Shown here one piece after another: positions 1 to 12,000 of a stretch of DNA of 64,000 nucleotides. The notes beneath the pieces are model-generated. The model had not been told where the DNA came from and did not search any database. It saw only the letters and a program-made list of their open reading frames with translations. Origin of the DNA: Platycnemis pennipes (lineage: Eukaryota; Arthropoda; Insecta; Odonata; Platycnemididae); contig OW121854.1 in the NCBI GenBank assembly GCA_933228895.1, positions 51,254,609 to 51,318,608 on the forward strand, written 5' to 3'. Position numbers and translations under genes: made by a program. Numbering within the stretch: position 1 is the stretch's first letter; every line of letters begins with the position of its first letter.

Positions 1-2882
1 TAAACGAGAGTTAAGAATTAAGCCTTAATGCTTAACAATGCAATAAGTAATCTATCACTCCAAATAAATATATGTCTATTATATCCAGTTCATAGTATAA
101 GACATTTGTCTTCAATTGGCTGTTTCAATGATAATGAATACCTTCTATATTCATTCACCATAGGATACCATTTGAAATACCACCATGTTTGTGGGGTATT
201 TTCCTATGCCAATAATCCTACTCTGGAAAGATGAAAATGTTACGTTTCTTCTTTCATGCACTTCTCAAAGCCTAATGGCAAGGCCAAGGCAAGCAGCATC
301 TCAAGTCACCAAATTTTAAACTTGCTATTACAAATAGTCTCTCACTCAAGAAACTGTCGAAAAGTACTTGATAAACATTGTCTGAACACGCATTTTCACT
401 TCACAACATGGAAAAATAAATATACATGATGACATCTTTCACTCATGAGAGTTCTACCATTGTGAAATCAACTCAATTCACTATTTTGTATCAGGTTTCA
501 GGACACAGATTTCTGTGCTACTAATTTACCATCGAGAAGTTCTCAGTCGATGATTTTTGCCTAAATACCCTATTCCTATTGTATTTCAAAGTTGTGCGGG
601 CAGCGTTTATCCATCTTACTCATCAGATCTCTTGAGGACCAAATCCTTTATGGTGATTATAGTTCCCATGGTGAAAGTGGATGGGATCTGAATCATTGAA
701 GATCATAATATACCTCAATGAACCACCAGAATCCTCAGGCCTGAAAAAAATGAAAATATCAACATTATATCATTCTTTTAAATTTTATAAACTTATTTTA
801 GCATAGGTAATGCAGTTTAAAAGTCCAATTTACTCTACTAATTTACTATCATATCCTTTAATTTTTTACAATTTTTGTCTTTAATAAATGCCTGGAATAA
901 AATGCTTGCCCAATAATAATGGCAGAGTTGGGTTAAGTGAATTTAATCATCATCATTAATTAGCAGAAATAGTTACTGGGGAAAGTGACAGACATCTAAA
1001 GTCATTTTTGCCAACCAGAATGAGGTGGGGGTGGGGTAATATGAGTACATATTGAAAGAAAATTGGGGAAGGATGGAGGAAAATTATCAGCATTGGTGTT
1101 AGTCAATTCTTAATAGAAGACAGCAAAGGTTCAATGGTTTAGTGTACTATATGGCGGGTGGATTATTTACTTCCAGCCGGATTCCCATCATCTAGAAAAG
1201 CTGCCCGTTTTTAGTGATAATTCGTGATGGAGACGTGAAGAACTTGAGTAAAACGTGGTATACTATTCAAAATATGTTGTAGTGTAATGAATTCATGTAA
1301 TGCATGAGATACCATTCGAAAAGCTTAAATCAAATTGCATTAATTATTTCTCAAGCCTGATATGTTGACTGAAGAGCAACCATTTGGTAATTGAAAACAT
1401 GTTTAATACAATGCATTGTAGTGTATGTTTTAGCAGTAGATATTTAATTGTACATACTTGATAAGGGTCCTTGCTGCAATTCAATGCAAACGTAATAATA
1501 ATAATAATAATATACATGATTATTTACTCTGCTATATATCTTTAAATAATATAGGGGTTATTTTAAAATAATATTTTTAAAGCAAATCGCACATTCATTG
1601 GATATGAAATGCAAAAGGGAATTAGTTTGCTGATAAATAGAAATAATTTTGAGGCCTCTCGTTTCATTTTACATGTGATATCAATTGAAGTATAATTCCA
1701 TGAACGCTGCCTTAAACAGTATGTCCCAAAAACAGAATTAAGATTAACTCTAAATTATTTAACCTCAGTTACCAAGGAAATATTAAACATATATTCAATT
1801 AAGCTCTTCATACAATTGAGGAAATGCATCTTTACTTTTCTACAGCCAACAAATTTCTAATTAGTGCATGGTAACTGATAAAAACTTCCCAATGAAAATA
1901 TACATTCACGAATGGAACTGTAGTTACCAGTGCATAATTAGATAAAAACTCTAACTTTTAACTTTACCACTCTATGGGGATAAAAAATGCAAGGGAAATA
2001 TATAGAAAACTTAGTGCCGCCAAATAAAAAATCTTGTACCTTCTGTAAATGTCCAATTACATATTACCCTAATATATTTTCAGATGACGAAATGCAGTTC
2101 TTTATTTTTAAGGGAATGTGGACTTTGTGTTACTTTTAATGCCCTCTAGCTAACGTTAAACCATTATTTTGCAAACTGGGGTCAGATAAGAAATGTTTGG
2201 AGGGTAGGATGCTGCCTTCATCCACCAAGGGAGTGGTTTCGATACTTGGCAGTAACAGGAATATCTTGGTGGATGATATGACCACTAAACATATATCCCT
2301 TGGTATTTCTCATTTTGAGAAGGCTGGTGGTGAAGCAGAGTATTGCTCCACACTTTCTACTTTCCCATACAATTTCATCCCTCCAAAGATCACCACCTTT
2401 CTTTAGCAGTCCAAATGACTTCAGCCCTCTGTCATTATGGCAAATAACCCACAAGGTATCGCAATAGCTAGGCAATACTGGGGACCTAAATGCCCATATA
2501 ATTCATGTATATTTGTACACTGGGGAGAATAATACCCTGATTTCCACCCTTGAATGGCCAAATGAGATTATAAATAAAATTTTAGCTTTGTAAACAACAC
2601 ACATGCATTCTCATCATAGAGAATACCGAATTTGTTTACAAAAGTAAAAAAAAAGAAATGAAAGATAGTCTTCCAGGGCCCTCCTGGCAAATAGAAAAAA
2701 AGAAATGTGTAACTTATCACTACACCGAACTGTTTTTAGGTGGAGGACTGAGTAAATAAATAATATGTAATGATGTTTCACGTCATCTATAAAAGCATTC
2801 AAATAATTTAATGTAAAATCTTCTTCTAACTAACTTATTGTAATGTTGTGTTGGGATTTGATATTTTTTGATTGTGCAAATC
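1..2882. other. cry2 3' flank and 3' UTR region
   Basis: AT-rich sequence following the cry2 stop codon in transcription order. The 3' UTR must lie in its upper part, but I cannot place the poly(A) site. An ATTAAA on the minus strand near 2812 and an AATAAA on the minus strand at about 2101-2106 are candidates. There is an (AAT)n microsatellite at about 1493-1511. No protein or RNA gene was recognised; the small open frames at 28-234 and 2197-2475 show no family resemblance. Confidence 0.5.
1493..1511. repeat. (AAT)n microsatellite
   Basis: About six uninterrupted AAT units in otherwise AT-rich sequence downstream of cry2. It could be the tail of an old LINE, since LINE-A copies elsewhere in the window end in (AAT)n, but no element body was seen beside it. 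Confidence 0.8.
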
Positions 2883-3082
2883 TCAATAAACCTTGTTTAC
2901 AACTCTACTTGCCTCTCGAGATGCTTTGTCACTGGTAATGATTATTTTGGGAGATGTTTGCAGTGATTTTTGTGCATTCACTTCATTTTTTGTGTTTGGC
3001 GTGGAAGGTTTGTTTTCTTTTTCCTCTTTGTCTGGTGGACTGGTCCATGCACTTGGTGCAAGTGGTACAGTTGCCAGAAGAC
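2883..3082 (-). CDS. cry2: cry2 exon 10 (terminal coding exon)
   Basis: Lies 11.1 kb from exon 9. Acceptor TTTCTCAACAG; the first two bases complete a Gly codon to give YRGAG|LLATVP, the expected continuation of the CRY2 helix. The remaining tail of about 60 residues is rich in Lys, Glu, Ser, Thr and Pro (for example [18 protein letters not shown]) and ends [12 protein letters not shown] before TGA at 2885-2883. The tail is poorly conserved in the family and is often where insect CRY2s differ. I found this exon by the phase-1 join, because no ATG-initiated frame marks it. Confidence 0.88.
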
Positions 3083-6000
3083 CTGTTGAGAAAGTAAAAT
3101 AGGGAATTGGGATGGATGAAGGTGATGAATTTAGTTCATGAGAATCACTCAGATATATCCATGGATAAATATTTCAACATATGTTTCTATAGGTGGCAGT
3201 GGCTTCATTTTATTTCATTCTAATAAACATATTGTTACATATTTGTACAGCATGCAAAGTGTGTAGTAATGCCCTGTTTACTCAATAGTAAAGGAAAGTG
3301 AAGACTATTATATAATTGTTGTTGATTATCAATTTCAGCTGTTTTGCACTCAATGATTGGAATATCTGTTACTTAAGTAGGGATAAGATTCAAATGCATG
3401 GTTGATGGCATTTGCGATATTGCCCAACTCACAATTAAGCCTTTATCTGCTACTGAAGTTTATTTAAGGTACTGGTAAAGTGGTATGCTTGTTATATATG
3501 CAAGTTATATATACTTGGAAGCTTAAATCTTCTTAGATACCATCGTGCTTGCTTAGTAATTTTTCTTATTTACTCATACAGTATCTCTCTGGACAGAATA
3601 TAAGGGATTAAGAGAATTAAAAAAATAAATGTTTCTGTTGATTCTTGACACTTTTGAATCACAAACCCAAAGAGATGAAATAGTACATCTGCATAAGAGT
3701 CTGATCAATAATTATTTTTAGTTATTGACAATTAAAAATTTTGCACCGTAGCATGCCAACAGAATATGGTTCCAAAATAATAATCTAAGAAAGTTACCGG
3801 AATTATGCACTTTATAGCCTCGTTGGAATATATTTTCAAGAAAGAGGTATAATCAACTTAGTTTGAATCGAGATTGTCAGTGTTCTTCAAAATCTTGTGT
3901 GCTAGGTTCCTTCATTTATATGCGGAGGTCAAGTGTGATCATTGCTACTTTAGAATTGTTCATGAGCAAGAACCGATACTGCATAAGTGATGTTTTAGTT
4001 ATGAGATGAGAAGGAACTCATTTTGAAGATCCAGCTGGGTTAGTGCTAATACCCATAAATCAGTCATAAAACTAATTTTTTATTACCTCATGTATAAATA
4101 TATATGGATATATCTACCACTTTCATTATGACTCATTAGTAGAACCAGTGCTTCTATGCCTTATACATTATGTAATGAAATCACATAAGGCCTACATCCA
4201 AAAGTTTACGGGCACAAAGTTAAAAAGATTGCCTCTATAGCTGCTAACATTTTAGTGATCATACCAGTTTTGTTAATGAATCATTACACCCATCTCTGAA
4301 CAAAGATTCTGCAGAATTTCAGCCATGCTGCCTCTTTTTGAGTTTTCATTTAAGAAGCACTGGCCTCACTAATTTGAGCCCTGGAATGGTTTTGAAAAAA
4401 AAGGAAGGTGAGGCCATTTGTAGACTCTGCTGCCTGGACAAGCCTGCCTCATCTCGTCCCCCTGAGAGCTTCCCTCCCACTACGCAATAAGCGGCTCACC
4501 AACAGAACACTCCTTTGCCGAAGGACGATGCTCAGACCCTGCAAAATAGCAGTGGTAGGATGGTCATTATTAAGGTTAGATGAGCATAGACACTGTGGAA
4601 TTTTCTGTTTGTCTTGTTGGAAAAGTCTGGCTTTTCATGTCTTACTCTTGGCATATTAAAAAAAAATATGTACGAATCTTAATGATAATAAGGACTTATG
4701 ATTATTCAGACTGTATTGGTTATAAAGCAACAACAAAAACCGAAGAAATAGATTTATAAATTTATGTTATGACTAAAGTTATGATTTCATTTATAAATAA
4801 ATGAAATCATAACTTTAAACAATGGTATCATACAGTGTGTAGTTGCTTTAAAAACTTCAACAAAACCCTTTATGCTACATATTAAACTGAGAGACCCCAG
4901 ATTAAGAGCCTCTTTGGTAAATGGTAAATAATGACTAATTTTCTCGAATGAAAGGTGTAATGGCATTTCATGTGAATTGAACAGCTGGGAAATTTTATTT
5001 CTATCATAAACATATCTTGATAAAAAGCATGATCAAAGAACTTGTGATGTGCATAATTATTGGAGAATTAAATTACAGAGTGTAATTAAATGAAAGTTTG
5101 ATTTTCACTATAAAGAGTTCTAGAAATAAAATTGCAGGCCTTTCACTTAATGTGTGAAAGTGAACAATTAGATGACAATATGGTCTGTTCATTCACTTGG
5201 CAAGCAAAGGTTTAAGGTCAGATTCCTGGTTCTGATGCACTTTTCTAATTTTAGCCATATTTTCATTTAATGGCGATAATGAGTATTAAGAGTAACACAT
5301 TCTCTTTATGGTTACAACATTTCCTATACACTAAGTTTTATGTTGGTGTTACAAGTTTTCATTTTCGATTTCATCGGGGTGAATTTAGGAAATCTTCACG
5401 ATCATGAGTCATTGCTCTTGAGGATTACTTTTTAAGTTAATATTCCTATGATATATACCTAAGCAAATATCATCCATTGAATATTTTTTTTATTGTAAAC
5501 ATGGTAACACCTCTCTCTAAATGCTTCAACTCCTAGAGACACATTTTCAATGGGGATGATCAAAATTTAACAATACCAATGTTTTTCTACTCTTTTTGGA
5601 GGTTTTTGAGCCATGCCTTAGGAGAAAAATGAGAAGAAGGATATAGACACTGAGGAGGAGAAATTGAGATGCATTCAGTTTGGCACAGAAAGAGAGAAAT
5701 AACAGTTGAGGGAGGAATATAAGGGCTGATAAAATTGGATGTAAGGAAATTAAAAGGTAATGGAGGACTGAAGAATGTGATAGTAGGAAGAAATTTGTTC
5801 AATCAGGGAGGAAAAGATAAGGATCAGGATTTTGGTTTGTAAGAATTAAGGAAAAAGAATTGAGTTCAAGGGCCAACCATGTATTACATACTGCTGATTT
5901 TCTTTTTCCCTCCTGCCCCCTCTTCTGTAAATCATAATATAGACATTCTTTAAAACTACCCTATTTATTTTGAAACTATTATTTATTCATAAATTTTAAT

Positions 6001-9000
6001 GTGTATCATAATTATTTTTAAAGCAAGAATTTTATTTATAAAGTATCTATATCTCATCGTGGATTTCCCATTGCCGAATCCCCCTCACTATCATTAGTGC
6101 ATGGTAACAGTTAGCCGAACCCCTCTTCCACCACCATTAGCATTTCCTAATTTATGGACGGCCCCATAGATGAAATGTCAGGCAAAAGGGATGTATAATG
6201 AAGGAAATTATACCATTTGCTATGCACGTCAATTTTTTATCATACAAATTAATTCTCTACCAATGATTGACCAATGATGAATAAAAAAGATTTTATTCAT
6301 TAAACATTGGTGAATCTGCTGGTTATAAATGGTGTGAATTATTCCATGGTTCTTTAATAAAGAGTACAACTTTTGGGTAGTGTCCGTACTATGATTATGG
6401 ATGACTTGAAATTGGCATGCTAAGTAATTTTCAACTTCATTTGCAAATTATATGTGAGATAATTTGAGTTTCATTATAATATCTGATTTTAGTATGCAGA
6501 TGTACACAGGGTAAAACACTGTAAGTACTTAAGTAGCCATAGAAATCACGTGCACTCATCATTCTTGTAACATTCTGTACTTCTTGAGCTTGTCTAATTC
6601 CAATGCTGACATTTCTCTGTATTTAATATACCTCTGTTATTAAACTGAGAGTAGTTTTTCTTGTCAATGCTACAGCATTGACAAGATATATAAGATTCAA
6701 TATATTGATGCGCTTATCGAAGGTGGATACCATTTCCAAGTAACGTGAGCTACAATGATATGACCCAACTAATATTTTATACATAACTCATTTGTGAACT
6801 TAACTTTCTGTGCCATTTCTGTGAATGCATAGATTTATTTTATCTTATGTGTAATTCAGTTCTATTGATAATTTTATCCGAAGCTCCAATTAATGTATTA
6901 TGCATACAATCCTGCAGCTTGTCAACAAAATTTTACGTTTAATCAATTTGTTATTTTATTTTCTTTGAAACAAGATCAATTAAATGTCATTGCATATCCC
7001 CTTTTAACAAAGAAGTAATTATTTCGCATTATTTTTCAATTTGTTGGTAGTGGATTCTTGATTAGCTAACTGCATTACATATTCATTCATTTGAAGTCAT
7101 TCAGCTTATCCCAAAAAAATCTCGACTTTGCAGACAGTGGCATTTATTATTATTTGCAAATAATCCTAACCAAACACTGCATTTAGTATCAAAACTTCAT
7201 TCACTTGCATCATTTGAAAATTTCAACCCATTATTCTTGGTTTTTAATGGGGTCATTTACCATATTTTTTTATAGCTGAATCTGATAGAGTTTTAAAAAT
7301 AAAAAAGCCCATATTTGTCAATTTTTCGATCAGTCTTGAGTTATAAGTGGCGAAGAACTGATGTTTTTAACCCTTTCGGAAAAGTGGGCATGCATGCAAC
7401 CTCTTACGTCATCCACTTCATCCAATCACAACTGAGGCCGCAAAGCTACTTTGCCTTATCGCTTAGGGGGACACACAGCTGACTCTGCCAATGGAGTGGT
7501 TGCAACAGGATCTGTGCGAGCAGACCTTCCGACCCCCACCCATCCACTCCCTTCCCTTTCCCTAAAAGCAGTCGAGGGTGGGAGGTGGTTTACGTAAATG
7601 GTCTCAAAGCAGCTTCTTCAGTGGGCGTCACCTTTTGTTTACTTAAATTTTTGAGTTATGAGTGAATGGCTCAGGTTAGAAAATTAATTTTTTTCACTAA
7701 AATTCATTTTTCATTTCCATCTATTGATTTCGTGTAAAAAATTACATTTTGGTTCCAAGTAAACGCCCACATTGGTCATTATTGTTAAGTCCATCAAGGA
7801 CCTCTTTGTATCCTCATGAAAAGAACATGTATGATTTTGTTGCAAAGGATCACTCAATAAAAAAGTAATTTTGATTTTAAAATAGACTATGTTTGCTATT
7901 TTTATTTTTATTTAATTCCATCAAATATTTTTCATCACTGTAATACTTGTTCACATGGGCTTTTTTCCTGCTAGTGTGCAAAGCTCTTATTTTTTAAGTT
8001 GAATATTTACAGTACCAAGTTAAGGATAGGCTTTTATAAATAAATCTCTAGTATGTTAAACATATATATTTACTAATGATTAACCATTACAAATACAGAT
8101 AAATCAGAACTTTTGCTAATAGTTAAAATTAATGTTGCATCATGGCAATGTTAGGATTATGGTCCAGTTAGATTTTTTTATGCATATCTCTCTTCTGGCA
8201 CATACATTTTCTCAAAAATGAGCAGTTTACTTTTAAAGCACCTAATTGGCTACAATCGTTTTTATTTCGGTAAAATATTTCGGCTGCAGTAGTCATTTCT
8301 TACTCTTATCGTAGTAACATGAATGGCATTTTGAATTTATTTGAGTGTCCCATCACTAATAACTTTTGTTCGGTTATTAATGCTAAATGGTTTAAAAAAT
8401 ATACTCTTTAAACATCCCAAATTTCCTGAATAATTACTACCTATAGATCAATTCACTTTGTATATATGTGATTTGTTTTTACCCCTTCTCTTTTGTGATG
8501 AGTATACTGTATGTTCTAGTGATCATATGAATTGCATATATGTTATTCCTATACACTAATTGTGTCTCATATTTTTATGTCCTGTACAGAATGAACTCAT
8601 TTTTTCATGAAGCAGTCCACATCTGCAGCTCAAAGTGAATACATTGAGCTCCTGCTGTTAACTACCTATATGATTTTTAGACACATGAACACTAAATAGC
8701 TCAACCTCTGTTACTTGCTGGCTAAGTGTCTATGTTGTTACCTACTTGCGCTTTTGTTTTAGTCATATGACTTCTTTAACTTATGACTTAATTCATACTG
8801 AAGTCATATGACTTAATTCTTTCAAGTGTCAAAAATTGCACAATACAAATCATGTTGATCTTGGAGTCATAATTTTACTGTTTATAAATTGGATTAGAGT
8901 GGCCTCTGACAGGTAACAGTATTTTGTGTGTATGGGTTTACAACTTCAGAAGCTTTAAAGTGTTGAGAACATCCCAGTATCTGATGCTAGGTACTTCATT

Positions 9001-12000
9001 TTTTCATGTGTTCACTTCATTTGTCCACTTTTTATATTATGCTTAGGTTTGTTGTCATAACTCATAACTGTGTCAATGTTTGGCATAAAAACCCATGTCA
9101 TCTTTGTCAAAATATGTTATCCCTGCTTTTTTTCTTGAAATATTTTTGCCAACGAAAGGTTAAAATAAATTATCTATATTTTGGAAAGTAGCAGGTCAGA
9201 AGCTAGAGCAAGTAAAGCAATTTCGGTATCTATGAAGTGTGTTGGAAGAAAAAGGGTATAGCAGCATTGAAGTGAAAAGGAGAATTGCATTGGCAAAAGA
9301 AGCTTTTACTCGTAGGCGTGAACTAATGACCAAAGTTGCGAATGACCGTTGAGTAGGGAAGTGAAGAGAAGACTAGTGAAAATTTTAATATGGAGCATTG
9401 CACTATATGGGGTGGAAACGTGAGCTTTGGGAAAAGAAGATGAAAATAGACTTAGAACTTTTGAGATGTGGGTGTGGAGAAGGATGGAGAAAATAAAGTG
9501 GGTAGAAAGGAAGACGAATGATGAAGTGCTAGAATTGGTAGGAGAGGATAGAAATTTGATAGCTGAACTTAGGAGAAGGCAGAAGGTGTAGATGGAAAAG
9601 GTAATAAAAGGGGATGGTGTTTTGAAGGAGGTGATTGAGGGAAGAGCATTGGGTAAGTGGGGAAGAGGGAGGAGAAGAACGGGTAGCTTGGATGGAATGA
9701 TGGGCGGCAGGAGGTATGAGGGGCTGAAGAGGGACATCGTGTGAAATTTAGGGGGTGGGAAGAATTAAATGTCCATTTAAATCTACCTTCACCAGTAGAA
9801 TACTAATAATAAATATTTTGGAAATGGATTGGGGAAGAATGGTTGTGTGTCGCATCCACTTTTCTATGTCTCATCTATGTATGGATTTCTATGACAATGT
9901 TGATCTTTTTTTTTTATCCAAATTGCTGATGAAAAGGAAACGTGAGACAAAATATTGCCTATGATGGTGAGATTCAGTTTCCAAATGACTCCATGAAAAA
10001 GCTCAAATTTCATAACTGCTCAGGACCACTGCTGGGAGAAAAATATCTAACTTTTGGATGCAGACAAAAGCTTTGGATTTTCACCACCAATATAGGTACT
10101 TCAAAAGATCAGAACATCAAAATCACCAGTACGTAATATAAAGTAAATACATATCACTGGCTAGAAAGAAAGCACATTTTCACCGTGCAAAAATGGAAAT
10201 GGAAAAATAAGGACAGACTTATGTGGTGGTCATTGTTGCCACAAATATATTGCCATTCCATGGAAGAAGGAGGAGGCCATTCCTCGTGAATCAGCACAAA
10301 ATACTACCAGCTAAATTGATGAGAAAGATATTCATGATTATGTGAGTTGTGTATCACAAAGAAAAATTCAATCAGACAAAAATGAACACTGTGGCTTATA
10401 AAGAAATACTCACAAAACAATTACTTCTATGGTTTTTTTTTAACTTGCTCAAATAGTTATAACTATAATTACTAGCATTATAAAATTTGAAAATACTGAA
10501 ACTTAATATTATACTTACTAATTACATATTAGAGTAGGGGAAATCAAGTACAAAGAATCAGAATCAGAGTACCTAGGTGGAAATCAGCATTTAGTATGAA
10601 AGAGCGTATGTACTTGTAATGCACATAAAAAGTATCAAATAAAAAAGCTTCAGTTTGAGGCATTCTTATACAGGAAGTCTTCTCAATTCTGTTCCACTGC
10701 AACAGGGTAATGTTGACCACATTTTTATGGCTGAAGATCAGAAATACAGTGAAAGTGTAAACTATGTGGCTCTCGTCAAGTAGTAATGTGTAGATAGAGG
10801 AATGTTCCTTACTTTTTCCGATGCCTTGTTGATTCTCAGTTTGAAATAATTCTTTTTCTTGTCAAAAAGTAGCCAATGTAGCCTCTTAACTTTTTATTGC
10901 ATTTTCACTGAAGAAAATGCATGAAAGTCATAGTCTATTGAAATGTAGTAAAAGTAGGATAATGACAACAGTTACCTTTTTTTAGGTTATTATGTAACAA
11001 AAAATAGCTATTTGAATGTCTTAAATGCATCTTACCTTCCTCAATGTGCCCAGCATTGCAAAAATGCAACATTATTTTTATTGTGACAAGAAATGTGAAA
11101 AATGTGTAGCTCTTAAAAATATCTTATTATGTACTAAATAAGCTGAATAGAAATAAAATGAGTAAATAAAAATTACTTTGGGACAAAGTGGGTAGGAATA
11201 GGTAGCAGAGTAAAATTTTATAGTGCTAATTTACCTTCAACTGTCAAAAGTTATTTCCAAATAAATTAAAGATTTATAATTTCCGTGCATGATTACATTG
11301 TGGAACATTTTTTTCGGCCTGTCTGGCCAATATATATTTTGTCGCAATCACAGCACTTGATTTTGTACACTCCTGATTGGAGGGAGGGAAGTAGTTTGTC
11401 TTTCGGGATCAATTAGCAAGTTTATACGAAAGGTCACCAATAAACTGTAATTTGCACCACTTTAAGTGCAAATTTTAGTTGGGGTCACTAAGAGTGTACT
11501 CAAATTTCTTGAAGTTACGTTCTGTTGTTTCTTATTCAGAATCCTGTCGATAATATTGTCTTTATAACCGTTCGATGAAGCGATGTGTTTTATTATTCTG
11601 AGTTCCTTGTGGAATTGTGGGGGTTGAAGGGGTAAGGACACCAGTCTATGGATCAACGAATTGAAGGCTGCCAGTTTATGTGACATTGGATGAACTGAGT
11701 CACTGGGGATAACCGCATCATTGTAGCACTCTTTACGAAACACTCCAAACTTATGTTTGCCATTGATTATTGATATTTCCAGGTCTAAAAAGTTCAGCCG
11801 TCCACCTTTGTCCTTCTCTAACTCAAAATTGATGCACCGGTTTTGATTATTTAAAAGGTTTTTAAAGCAGTCTAACTGGCGATCACTCCCCAACCAGTAA
11901 CGGATGACGTCATCAACATACCTGTACCAGTATACCACACTTTTTAAAAGTTGGTGTCCGGAATTAAAAAGCTTGGATTCAAAATTGGCCACAAATATTT

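Larger units (their letters stand above)
3083..9184 (-). other. cry2 intron 9, distal part
   Basis: AT-rich intronic sequence with no recognised gene. It contains two short perfect hairpins, listed separately. There are two locally GC-richer patches: about 4400-4560, and about 7370-7640, which has CCAAT and a TACGTCA half-CRE-like motif. These could be old inserts or regulatory sequence. Repeated AGTCATATGACT-type palindromic motifs occur near 8762-8815. No coding evidence. Confidence 0.6.

Noticed and set aside
690..740. A definite last exon of cry2 at 740
   Set aside because: The acceptor looks good, but the exon at 3082-2883 gives the family-specific LLATVP continuation. The 740 site is kept only as a possible alternative.
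9306..9737. A 143-residue minus-strand open frame
   Set aside because: It is antisense to the LINE-A relic, and its Ser/Leu/Pro-rich composition mirrors the purine-rich coding strand.
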